A stretch of 24,135 nt of DNA, taken from assembly GCA_937884235.1 (NCBI GenBank), contig CALGBT010000642.1, positions 1 to 24,135 of the forward strand, written 5' to 3'. Numbering within the stretch: position 1 is the stretch's first letter; the number at the start of each line of letters is the position of its first letter. Position numbers and translations under genes: made by a program. Below the pieces are notes generated by a model. The model was not told where the DNA came from, made no database searches, and saw only the letters and a program-made list of their open reading frames with translations. Below, piece after piece: positions 14,368 to 21,965 of the stretch. This DNA is from an uncultured Pseudomonadota bacterium (lineage in GTDB: Bacteria > Myxococcota_A > UBA9042 > CAIXZC01).

Positions 14368-16386
14368 CTACTCAATGGTGAAAGGGGCCGAGGTCACAAT
14401 GTAGTCCCCGGGAGCGCCATCTTGCTGGATTGGCCCGGTGGCGACGAATCGGTAGGTGCCGGCGGGCAGGTTGTCAGGGGTGGGGACGTTGCGTCGGGCC
14501 GGTAGCCGGACAGTCCACAGGAACTCGCGCGTGGTGGTCTTGTTGTCCTCTTCCCACGTCGGGGAGAAGATCAGCGAGGTTTCCATGAGGTAGCTGCTGT
14601 TGTCCAGGGGCAGAGTGTTGTGACGAGGGGCAACCTGCCATTCTCCATCGACTTCCCGCTCTACGGAGACGCGCGGCGTCGCCAGCCACGGGTCGCCGCC
14701 TGAGAAAGTGAACGCCGCTTCCCCCGTGGGCGGCACTGCGGAATCTGGCTCCAGGACAGCCGCGGCCGGTCCAGCAGAGTCCATCACCTCATGGATATGC
14801 TTGTCACCGCCCCCGGAAGTCGCCGCGAAGGGATCCTGTTCGGCAAACGGATAGACATAAGCGGGGTCTGCCAGGCGGGCTGCGACGTGGACCATCTGCT
14901 CGGCCATGTAGTCACCCTGCCGGGGACCCCAGAAGCTGACCGTAGGCTCGTAGCCGCCCAGCAGCCAGTCGTACTCCTTCATGATGTAGCCCCAATGATC
15001 TTGGGCGTAGCCGACAATTGCGACATCGTCAAAGCCTGCGGCCACTCCCGCCGCGGCAGCCACCTCAAGGGAGTAGTCCACCAGGGGCTCGCCGGGGATG
15101 GTCATGAAGAGCAACTCGCCAATATGGAAAGCGGAGATGGTGAATTTTTTGGGGGCCATTCCCGGCGGCATGGGAATGCACGCCATGTTGGGGTCCTCGC
15201 CGGGCTCTCCCCAGCAGTGTGAATCTGCGCTGGTGCCGCACATCATGCCGCCGTTGGGGTAGTTCCATTCGTCCTCGGCGTAGGCCACCAGTTCGAAGTC
15301 GATGGGGGGACGAGCCGTGACCGACCCAAAGGAGATGTCCGGGCTCGTGGCAATTGAGTCCAGGGTGGCGTTGATGTGTTGAGCCGCAGCATAGCCGAGA
15401 CGGTCGAGGCGGTCGTAATCCCCGGGGATGGTGGGATTGTATGGCTCCACCAAGTCAGTTTCGGGATCGCCGGGGGACATGTCGCCGCCCCAGGATTGCA
15501 GCATCAGCACCGCCACCGGAGCATCGAAAGTTTCTTCGAGTTTCTGTTCGATACTGCCGGGGGCATCGCCCGAGAGCACGTAGTCGGCCCAGCCGAAAAC
15601 GGTGCCGTGGATGGCAAAGTCGACCATCACGGCCTTCAGGCTGCCGTCGGGACGGGTCACCTTCACTAGCCACATGGTCGAGTCCTTGAGCACCGGATTC
15701 TCGCAGCGCCGGTCGTTATGGCACTCCGGGCATTCGGTCTTGCCGTAGCCCAGCTCCGCTGGTTCGGCATCGGCGATGGCGGTCAGAGCGACGGTGACTA
15801 TGTCGGCCACATAGCGCTTGTAGTAGGAGGGCCAGAAGAGGTCGTTGGCAAACTCCCCAACCATATTCTCCCAGAGCCGGCCAGGGCCGAGGTGGGAGTG
15901 GTTTGAGGCAATAATCAGCTTGCCGTCGAAGCTGCGGCCGGTTTCCTTGTCCAACCGTCGCGTTACCTCATCGAGAATCTCGGCAGTGGTGCCGATCTTG
16001 TCCAAGCGGATGATGAGCAGTTCGTCTTCGCCGCGGCTCAGATAGAGCGCTCGGGCCTGAATCGGCGTCTGCTGTCGCGTGGTTGCGGCAAAGGCCTTGG
16101 TGAAGGGACTGTGCGGGGATTGGGCATCGAGTCCCTGCCCGTAGCCCGCAGTGGGGATGCCCAGGGGTGCAAAAACCGGCGCAACTGCAGTGCCGGCGCG
16201 CAGGATGTCGTCGGGAGCAACCACTTCAGCGGCAGCATCAGCTTCCGGGTCAGCAAGGTCAGCAACCAACTCGGCAGCGGCTTGCAGGTCGGCGATATCC
16301 GAGGTCCGTTCAGTGATATCCGCCGGGGCTGAGTTGGTAGAGCAAGCAACAAACAGCAGCGCAAAAACCAGAATGAGTCGTCGCAT
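14368..16386 (-). CDS. neutral-ceramidase-like lipoprotein
   Basis: The product has 672 residues. The ATG at 16386 has GGGGAG upstream and starts a lipoprotein signal (lipobox F-V-A-C15); residues 16-60 are an Ala/Asp/Glu-rich tether. The body matches the neutral/alkaline non-lysosomal ceramidase N-terminal domain (PF04734): G-I-P-T-A-G-Y-G-Q (77-85), S-N-H-S-H-L-G-P-G (161-169, canonical T-H-T-H-x-G-P-G zinc site), Q-S-W-G-G-D-M-S-P, I-P-G-E-P and V-G-Y-A-Q-D-H-W-G-Y. Ceramidases split ceramide into sphingosine and fatty acid. Many bacterial family members are uncharacterised, so activity on an amide or ester lipid at the cell surface is inference. The C-terminal region, about 560-672, is beta-rich. 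It heads an operon with lipA. Confidence 0.85.
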   Translation of the reverse strand: MRRLILVFALLFVACSTNSAPADITERTSDIADLQAAAELVADLADPEADAAAEVVAPDDILRAGTAVAPVFAPLGIPTAGYGQGLDAQSPHSPFTKAFAATTRQQTPIQARALYLSRGEDELLIIRLDKIGTTAEILDEVTRRLDKETGRSFDGKLIIASNHSHLGPGRLWENMVGEFANDLFWPSYYKRYVADIVTVALTAIADAEPAELGYGKTECPECHNDRRCENPVLKDSTMWLVKVTRPDGSLKAVMVDFAIHGTVFGWADYVLSGDAPGSIEQKLEETFDAPVAVLMLQSWGGDMSPGDPETDLVEPYNPTIPGDYDRLDRLGYAAAQHINATLDSIATSPDISFGSVTARPPIDFELVAYAEDEWNYPNGGMMCGTSADSHCWGEPGEDPNMACIPMPPGMAPKKFTISAFHIGELLFMTIPGEPLVDYSLEVAAAAGVAAGFDDVAIVGYAQDHWGYIMKEYDWLLGGYEPTVSFWGPRQGDYMAEQMVHVAARLADPAYVYPFAEQDPFAATSGGGDKHIHEVMDSAGPAAAVLEPDSAVPPTGEAAFTFSGGDPWLATPRVSVEREVDGEWQVAPRHNTLPLDNSSYLMETSLIFSPTWEEDNKTTTREFLWTVRLPARRNVPTPDNLPAGTYRFVATGPIQQDGAPGDYIVTSAPFTIE

Positions 16387-16411
16387 GGCACACTCCCCTA
16401 TGGCGGATGAC

Positions 16412-16440
16412 ACTATATGAGAAAGGCCTCCCGGGGGCAA
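16412..16440 (-). promoter_or_regulatory. sigma70-like promoter for the ceramidase-like/lipA operon
   Basis: On the minus strand TTGCCC (16440-16435) and TATAGT (16417-16412) are separated by 17 nt. The start would be near 16405, about 19 nt before the ATG. The -35 box lies inside a perfect inverted repeat. Confidence 0.55.
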
Positions 16441-16454
16441 CGGAAATGCCCCCG
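16432..16454. promoter_or_regulatory. perfect 8-bp inverted repeat over the -35 box
   Basis: CGGGGGCA (16432-16439) and TGCCCCCG (16447-16454) form a perfect inverted repeat around a 7-nt centre. No T tract follows on either strand, so it is a poor terminator. It overlaps the predicted -35 box, which suits an operator. No regulator gene of known specificity is adjacent. Confidence 0.5.
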
Positions 16455-16583
16455 ACCGCCGGTAGTCGGCTTGACAGGGGTGCACCATATCAGCCCCGTT
16501 GCGTAAGCTCGGGGTCACATTGCATCAAACGCGGGTCTCCGCCATTGCATCTCCCGCCACCTCACAGCCCACCCCAAACAACC

Positions 16584-17438
16584 CTACTCCTCCCCATCCA
16601 TATCTCCCAGCCACGCCGTCAGCTCATCGGCAGCGGCGGTATGACCATGTCTTTGCAGTAGTGAGAGGTTGGCCTCGAGGAAGAGGTTGAACTGCTCTGG
16701 TGTTTGCTGGGCGATACGGGTGGCCTCGGCGATGATGGTGGCAGCGTCGCCGCGGGCGGCGGGACCGGTCATGGCGGCGGGGAAGGAGTTCTCGTTGGCT
16801 TGCGATAGAACGCTGCCCATGAGGGAGAGAATGAGCGGATTGCGGCCCTTTTCGGGCACTCCGGCGGCGGCCAGGAGTTCGGTGGCGTTGGCCCCCAGGA
16901 GTGCCAGGAAGTTGGAGGCGGTGACGCACGCGGCGTGGTAGAGTTCCCGGTTGGCCCCCGGTGAATCGATGGCGACATTCTCCCAGCTTCGGACCAACTC
17001 GCCAAAGGCCTGCCGCGTCTCCTCCGGCCCGTCCAGCAGGAAGACCACGGTGCGCAGCCTTTCGACGGGTAACGCCGGAGAGGGGAAGGCAAAAGCGGGA
17101 TGGCAGACTCCCACGGCCCGCCCCGACTTCAGCACCAGGGTACCGACGCTGCCGGAAGTATGGGCCAGCGGGAGGCCATCCGTGGCTGGCCAGCCGTCGA
17201 CCTGCCTGGCTACTTTGGCGACCTCGGAATCGGTGACCGCCAGCAGGACGAGATCATACGAGCCGTTTGGAGGTGACGCAACGACCACCGTGAGCGCGGC
17301 TGCGGCGGCGGAGAGCACATCATCGGGCGGCGAAACCGGATTCCAGAGGGTAACTTCCTGGCCCTTCGATGCGGCCAGCCGGGCGAGATTGGTGCCGACT
17401 TTGCCGGCTCCGACAATCAGTAGTCTACTTGGTGCCAT
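16584..17438 (-). CDS. Rossmann-like/DUF2520 oxidoreductase-fold protein
   Basis: The product has 284 residues. It starts with a nucleotide-binding motif G-A-G-K-V-G (10-15) and has a ProC/6-phosphogluconate-dehydrogenase-like Rossmann domain over 1-130, including H-T-S-G-S-V-G and H-P-A-F-A-F-P. A helical DUF2520 domain follows (about 145-275, with Y-H-A-A-C-V-T-A-S-N-F). The family is widespread next to cofactor genes, and its substrate is not established. The ATG at 17438 lies inside the end of nadD (14-nt overlap), with GGAAGG upstream. This arrangement implies coupled translation and perhaps a role tied to NAD(P) or pantothenate chemistry, which is inference. Confidence 0.85.
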   Translation of the reverse strand: MAPSRLLIVGAGKVGTNLARLAASKGQEVTLWNPVSPPDDVLSAAAAALTVVVASPPNGSYDLVLLAVTDSEVAKVARQVDGWPATDGLPLAHTSGSVGTLVLKSGRAVGVCHPAFAFPSPALPVERLRTVVFLLDGPEETRQAFGELVRSWENVAIDSPGANRELYHAACVTASNFLALLGANATELLAAAGVPEKGRNPLILSLMGSVLSQANENSFPAAMTGPAARGDAATIIAEATRIAQQTPEQFNLFLEANLSLLQRHGHTAAADELTAWLGDMDGEE

Positions 17439-17976
17439 AGAGTCCTTCCTTCTGGATGTAGTGCCAGACCGCGGCGGGTACCAGATGCCCCAGGTTCTTG
17501 CCAGCCTGAATGCGATTGCGAATGGTGCGGCTAGAAATGGCTGGGAGGGCGAAGTCAGTATCGGCCGGGGCATCCCAGCCTTGCCGCCCGACGATGAGGG
17601 GAGGGGCGAGGCGGGCGACTTCGTCGAAGCGGTACCACTGCTCCTTCTCGGCCAGAATATCGGTGCCGATGAGCAGGCGCCAGCTTGTCGATGGCCGCTG
17701 AGCGATGAGGGCCTGGAGGGTATCGAGGGTACGGCTCGGACCCCCCAACTGCTCTTCAATGTCAGAGAACTCCACCAGGTGGCCGAAGATCTGCAGGGCC
17801 TGTTTGACCATCTCGACCCGATGAACGTACGGGGTTGACTCTTTGCCGAGCACGTGCTGAAAGCAGGGGACGACGAGTACGTGGTCCACTTCCCCGGAGG
17901 CGAGGGCAACGGCCACGCATTGGACGTGCGCCATGTGGGGCGGGTCGAAGCTGCCGCCAAAGAGTGCAACTCGCAT
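17425..17976 (-). CDS. nadD: nicotinate-nucleotide adenylyltransferase NadD
   Basis: The product has 183 residues and joins ATP to nicotinate mononucleotide to make deamido-NAD in NAD synthesis. It has the nucleotidyltransferase motif G-G-S-F-D-P-P-H-M-A-H (7-17), S-R-T-L-D-T-L (81-87), L-L-I-G-T-D (101-106) and the ATP-binding I-S-S-R-T-I-R (147-153). It is slightly short for the family but complete. The ATG at 17976 follows AGGAG by 5 nt; an upstream extension to 18057 has no family similarity. Its end overlaps the DUF2520 gene. No clear promoter was found in the 147-nt gap upstream. Confidence 0.93.
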   Translation of the reverse strand: MRVALFGGSFDPPHMAHVQCVAVALASGEVDHVLVVPCFQHVLGKESTPYVHRVEMVKQALQIFGHLVEFSDIEEQLGGPSRTLDTLQALIAQRPSTSWRLLIGTDILAEKEQWYRFDEVARLAPPLIVGRQGWDAPADTDFALPAISSRTIRNRIQAGKNLGHLVPAAVWHYIQKEGLYGTK

Positions 17977-18123
17977 GGAACTCCTGCTGCGACGAAAATC
18001 GTCCTTGCGCTTATGTGCGCAGGTCGCGGCGCTCCCGTTGGAAGTGGCTGAAGGCATCGCTTTGCGGTCGTTTTTTCTACGAGCAGCGACCGTCAGGGAG
18101 CGGGGGCCTCTCGCCTCTCACCT

Positions 18124-19338
18124 TTACACGGCGTATATCATCACGTCCTGCCTGGTCTTGTCAAACCCGGCGGCGGAGGCTTCCAGCTTCTCCAGCACTT
18201 CCGCAACCGGGGCCCCTGCTTCCAGCATGGGGCGCGTCTCCGGGTCGCCGAGGAGCAGGTCGATGGCGAGGCGGTCGGTGACAAACTCGTACTCCTCGCG
18301 TCGCCAGTCAAAGCCGCCGGGATGCAGGGCGTGCAGCCACTTGATCAGGGCCAGACCAAAGGCCAGGGGCCGGAAGAGCAAGCGGTCCACGATGTGCAAT
18401 CGCAGTCCGGTGCATACCTGTCCTGCCCACTTCTGAAATTCGGGCCGAAAGGAGACCGGGGTCAGCAGGAAGCCGCCGTGGGGCAGCTCAGCGGCTAGTT
18501 CTCTGGCCAATTCGAGGGGGCGCACGTAGGGGGCGCCGAAGACCAGGAAAGGGGTCGTTGTGCCCCGACCTTCCGAGACATTTGTGCCCTCCAGCAGGCA
18601 GAGACCCGGGTAGGCGATGGCGGTCTCCAGTGTGGGCATGTTGGGGGAAGGCGGGACCCACGGCAGGGCCAGTTCGTCGTGGTATTGGCGACGGTTCCAG
18701 CCCTCCACCGGGTAGATGGTCAAATCGCAGTCGAGGTTCGGCTCCCGCCTTGCCACGCCGGCCAATTCCCCCAGAGTGAGGCCGTGACGATGGGGTACGG
18801 GCAGTTCCCCGACATAGGAGACCAGCGACTGGTGAGGGAGCCCCCCTTCTACGCTGATACCGTCGATGGGGTTGGGCCGGTCGAGGACCACGACCCGGGT
18901 TCCGGTGGTGGCGGCGACGCGCATGCAACGGGCCAGAGTGGCGGCATAGGTGTAATAGCGAGTGCCAATGTCCGGCAGGTCGACGAGCAGGACCTCAATG
19001 TCGGCGAGTTGATGGGTGGCGGGGTCGAGGGAGGCCAGCCTATCACCGTAGAGGCTCTCCACCGGGAGTCCGTATACCGGGTCCCGGGTCTCTTGTACGG
19101 CCTCCATGTCCTGGTGGGTGCTCCAAAGGCCATGCTCGGGAGTCAGGATACGCACCGGTTCCAGCCCCCGCCGACAGACATGGTCGATGAGGTGAATGCC
19201 GGTGCGGTCGATGGCTGCCTGGTTGCAGAGAAGGCCCAGTCGTTGGCTGTCAACGGCCTCGAAGTTTTCGGCAGCGAGCCTGTCCAGCCCGGTTCTTACC
19301 GGCCCGGTGCCGGCGCTAGTTGTCGGTGTCACAGGCAT
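18124..19338 (-). CDS. namZ: DUF1343/NamZ-like exo-N-acetylmuramidase homologue
   Basis: The product has 404 residues and belongs to DUF1343 (glycoside hydrolase family 171). Its studied member NamZ (YbbC) removes N-acetylmuramic acid from the non-reducing end of peptidoglycan chains. Family motifs are T-G-L-D-R-L (16-21), T-P-E-H-G-L (66-71), V-D-L-P-D-I-G-T-R-Y-Y-T-Y, D-R-P-N-P-I-D-G, P-S-P-N-M-P-T-L-E-T and L-E-G-T-N-V-S-E-G-R-G-T-T. Characterised NamZ is secreted, but here only about a dozen polar residues precede the domain and no signal peptide is visible, so the protein looks cytoplasmic unless the true start differs. The ATG lies 23 nt inside the end of the lipoprotein gene with only a weak ribosome site, which suggests coupled translation. 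The family call is firm; the location is uncertain. Confidence 0.88.
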   Translation of the reverse strand: MPVTPTTSAGTGPVRTGLDRLAAENFEAVDSQRLGLLCNQAAIDRTGIHLIDHVCRRGLEPVRILTPEHGLWSTHQDMEAVQETRDPVYGLPVESLYGDRLASLDPATHQLADIEVLLVDLPDIGTRYYTYAATLARCMRVAATTGTRVVVLDRPNPIDGISVEGGLPHQSLVSYVGELPVPHRHGLTLGELAGVARREPNLDCDLTIYPVEGWNRRQYHDELALPWVPPSPNMPTLETAIAYPGLCLLEGTNVSEGRGTTTPFLVFGAPYVRPLELARELAAELPHGGFLLTPVSFRPEFQKWAGQVCTGLRLHIVDRLLFRPLAFGLALIKWLHALHPGGFDWRREEYEFVTDRLAIDLLLGDPETRPMLEAGAPVAEVLEKLEASAAGFDKTRQDVMIYAV

Positions 19339-21895
19339 CGCCTATTCCATCGAGGTCGGTATCGGTCTGGTCGAAGTTGGCGACCGTGGGACAGTTATCG
19401 TCGGGGTCAAAGATGAGGTCGTTGTCATCGTCCGCATCGCAGATATCACCCAGGCCGTCGTTGTCCGAATTGAGCTGGTCCGGGTTAGCGTTCTTCGGGC
19501 AGTTGTCCAGATCGTCAGTAGTGCCATCACCATCGATGTCATCGGTGCAGGCATCCCCGATGCCGTCCTGGTCCAGGTCCTCCTGACCTTCGTTGGCCAC
19601 TTCGGGACAATTGTCGTCGGCGTTGGCCAGGCCGTCCCCATCGATGTCGTCGTCGCAGGCATCACCGCACGAGACGTCAGTGGGGTAGGGCGTCGGGGGA
19701 CAGTCACTGTCGGTATCCGTTTGCAGCGGATTGGGGAGGAGCGGACAGTTGTCCAGGGTGTTGACGTCACCGTCGTTGTCCATGTCAGGGTCGCAGACAT
19801 CGCCGAGGGTATCGTCGTCCGAATTGAGCTGGTCTTCGTTGGGTATCAGCAGGCAGTTGTCCTGGTCGTTGTCTGTACCATCTCCATCCACATCGTCGTC
19901 GCAGGCGTCGCCAGTCTCGTCGTCGTCGAGATCTGCCTGGTCCACGTTGGCAATGAACGGGCAATTGTCCGTTACGTCGGGAGACTGGTCGTTGTCGTCA
20001 TCCGGGTCGCAGATATCGCCGATGCCGTCTAATTCGTTGTCGTCCTGCATGAGGTTGGAGAGCGTCGGACAGTTGTCGGTGAGGTCAGGAATCTCGTCGT
20101 TGTCGTCGTCGAGGTCACAGACATCGCCTTTGCCGTCCTGCTCGTTGTCGAATTGCAGCGGGTTGGCGGCAAAGGGGCAGTTGTCGCTCTCGTCGAGGAT
20201 GCCGTCGTTGTCGTCATCGGGGTCACAGCCGTCGCAAGTTCCGTCCTGATCCGTGTCGAGTTGGTTGGGGTTGTACAGGTAGGGACAGCAATCCAGTTCG
20301 TCATTGGAGCCATCGCCATCATCGTCGGGGTCACAAGGGTCGCCGGCTCCGTCACCGTCGAGGTCGAACTGGTTGGGATTGAAGAGGAGCAGGCAGTTGT
20401 CCTCTCCGTCTTCGGCACCGTCTTCATCGTCGTCGCTATCACAGAAGTCGGGGATTCCATCCCCATCGAAATCCAGGACCGGTTCAACGGCAAAGAAAGT
20501 GCAGTTATCCCCAGTCGCCGGGCAGGCATCCGGTCCGGGCGGTCCGGGTTGGCAGACCCACTCGCCGTCGATGCAATAGCCCTTGCCGATGCAAGTACCC
20601 CAGTCCCCTTCGGAAGTGCAACTGCTGAGCCCCAACTGATTGTAATCGGAAATACCATTGCAATCGTTGTCGAGGCCGTCACAGACTTCCTTGGCACCAG
20701 GGTAACTCTCGGCGTCTGTTGGCTGACAATCATCGACGTCGGCAAAGCCGTCACCGTCATCATCATCGTCGCAGAAATCAGGATCGGCATCGTCGTTGGT
20801 ATCGATAATCGAACCCCACCAGAAGCAATCCAGTTGATTGGCAGCGCAGATGTCGTCCAGGGCCACCTCGGGGCAATTCCAGATGCCGTTGGCGCAGAAC
20901 ATGGCGAACTGGCAGGCACCCTGGTCGTAGTCGATGACGCAGGTCAGCCCGACTACACTCAGCCCCTCATCGATCTCCCCATCGCAGTCGTCGTCCTTGC
21001 CGTTGCACTCCTCGGGCAGGGGGATCTCGGCTGTGCAAGGAGTGAGGCTGCCGTCACTACAGACCCGGTTTCCCTCGCAGGCCCCCCAGAAATTGGTGTA
21101 GTAACAAGCGGTCTCCAAGCCTTCCATGTAGCTGCTGCAGAAGCACTTCTTGCCCGGTTTTGGAATGCATCTGTAGACCTCTTCTGCGCCCTCCGGCATG
21201 GCGCTGCACTGGAGCCCAAAGGGGCAAGGCAGGGCCCCATCGGGGGTACAGGCTCGGGCGCAGAATTTCCCGGAATCACCGAGGTCAGTACAGCTGACTA
21301 CGAAGTCGAAATCGGCGTCATTGCAATCGGCAACATCTACGCATGGCTTGCATTGCGTGGGAGCCTGGAGAGGCAGACACGCCGGGTCCTCAAGGCCAAA
21401 GGGAAGGTCACACTCATGGAGTGGCGGACAATCTGCGACACTTTCGCACCATGGATAGCACCAGGAGTTCCCAGTGCCGTTTTGCAGGCAGATGCCGGTA
21501 AGTCCGCAATCTTCCTGGGTCAGGCAGGGAACGATGAGGGTCGCCGGATCGATGACATCCTCCTCAACCGCCTCGAGTTCCAATGCGTCGATGGTGTCTG
21601 GGTGGTCGGCATCGGCGAGGTCAGCGAGGTCGTACGTTTCAGGAAAGGAGAGGTCGTTGCCGACATTAATTTCGTCGGTTGCGTCCACCAGGTCTGGCAG
21701 TTCAATGCCGGCGCCGTCAGCCAGGCTGATCTCAGGAGAGGTTACGCCATCAGCGGAAGCGCCGACGTCCAGGACTTCGGCCGCGCGATTGTCGGGAGTG
21801 GCATCGGCGACCTGGTAAAGGACGGACGAGCCAGTATCTCCACAAGCGCTCGTCGCAAAGGTCACAAGCAGAACCAAATGAAAGAGTCTCTTCAC
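19316..21895 (-). CDS. thrombospondin type 3 and MopE-motif lipoprotein
   Basis: The product has 859 residues. I chose a GTG start at 21895 because it gives a compact lipoprotein signal (M-K-R-L-F-H..., lipobox T-S-A-C18) with GGGGA upstream. A TTG at 21916 in the same frame would add seven residues and lacks a ribosome site. Residues 19-125 are an acidic tether. A Cys-rich part follows, then two MopE-like metal-binding motifs (C-N-G-K-D-D-D-C-D-G and V-C-D-G-L-D-N-D-C-N-G). From about residue 463 to the end there are eleven thrombospondin type 3 units of the form D-N-C-P...N-x-x-Q-x-D-x-D-x-D-G-x-G-D-x-C-D, each likely binding calcium. One unit has an extra Cys-bearing insert. There is no C-terminal sorting signal. 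A calcium-stiffened surface stalk is inferred. Confidence 0.9.
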   Translation of the reverse strand: MKRLFHLVLLVTFATSACGDTGSSVLYQVADATPDNRAAEVLDVGASADGVTSPEISLADGAGIELPDLVDATDEINVGNDLSFPETYDLADLADADHPDTIDALELEAVEEDVIDPATLIVPCLTQEDCGLTGICLQNGTGNSWCYPWCESVADCPPLHECDLPFGLEDPACLPLQAPTQCKPCVDVADCNDADFDFVVSCTDLGDSGKFCARACTPDGALPCPFGLQCSAMPEGAEEVYRCIPKPGKKCFCSSYMEGLETACYYTNFWGACEGNRVCSDGSLTPCTAEIPLPEECNGKDDDCDGEIDEGLSVVGLTCVIDYDQGACQFAMFCANGIWNCPEVALDDICAANQLDCFWWGSIIDTNDDADPDFCDDDDDGDGFADVDDCQPTDAESYPGAKEVCDGLDNDCNGISDYNQLGLSSCTSEGDWGTCIGKGYCIDGEWVCQPGPPGPDACPATGDNCTFFAVEPVLDFDGDGIPDFCDSDDDEDGAEDGEDNCLLLFNPNQFDLDGDGAGDPCDPDDDGDGSNDELDCCPYLYNPNQLDTDQDGTCDGCDPDDDNDGILDESDNCPFAANPLQFDNEQDGKGDVCDLDDDNDEIPDLTDNCPTLSNLMQDDNELDGIGDICDPDDDNDQSPDVTDNCPFIANVDQADLDDDETGDACDDDVDGDGTDNDQDNCLLIPNEDQLNSDDDTLGDVCDPDMDNDGDVNTLDNCPLLPNPLQTDTDSDCPPTPYPTDVSCGDACDDDIDGDGLANADDNCPEVANEGQEDLDQDGIGDACTDDIDGDGTTDDLDNCPKNANPDQLNSDNDGLGDICDADDDNDLIFDPDDNCPTVANFDQTDTDLDGIGDACDTDN
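19319..20509 (-). repeat. 108-nt thrombospondin type 3 coding repeats
   Basis: Eleven tandem units with a basic period of 36 codons; for example, the D-N-C codons start at 20509 and again at 20401, exactly 108 nt apart. One unit near 19690 carries a longer insert. The acidic GAT/GAC-rich code makes the complementary strand open in several frames. Confidence 0.85.
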
Positions 21896-21927
21896 CAGCG
21901 GTATCCCCACGGACAATGACGTGACCC

Positions 21928-21956
21928 ATTATAGACACGCTTTACTCGGAAGCCAA
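21928..21956 (-). promoter_or_regulatory. sigma70-like promoter for the thrombospondin-repeat lipoprotein
   Basis: On the minus strand TTGGCT (21956-21951) and a perfect TATAAT (21933-21928) are separated by 17 nt. The start would be near 21921. It lies between the stop of the histidine kinase gene and the GTG start at 21895, which favours that start. Confidence 0.6.
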
Positions 21957-21965
21957 AAGTGATTG

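Noticed and set aside
16432..16454. The strong hairpin as an intrinsic terminator
   Set aside because: No T tract follows on either strand, and it coincides with a promoter -35 box.
18060..18115. Hairpin CGGTCG...CGACCG with a T run, as a terminator between namZ and nadD
   Set aside because: The T run is in the loop and not after the stem, and the loop is 16 nt long.
19319..20509. Regular repeats that might be read as a CRISPR array
   Set aside because: The 108-nt units are coding, have no short conserved direct repeat with unique spacers, and no cas genes are present.
20153..21919. A 588-codon open frame on the plus strand opposite the thrombospondin-repeat lipoprotein
   Set aside because: It is the complement of Asp/Cys-rich repeat code, gives a Val/Ile-rich repetitive protein without domains, and the minus strand has signal peptide, domains and promoter.
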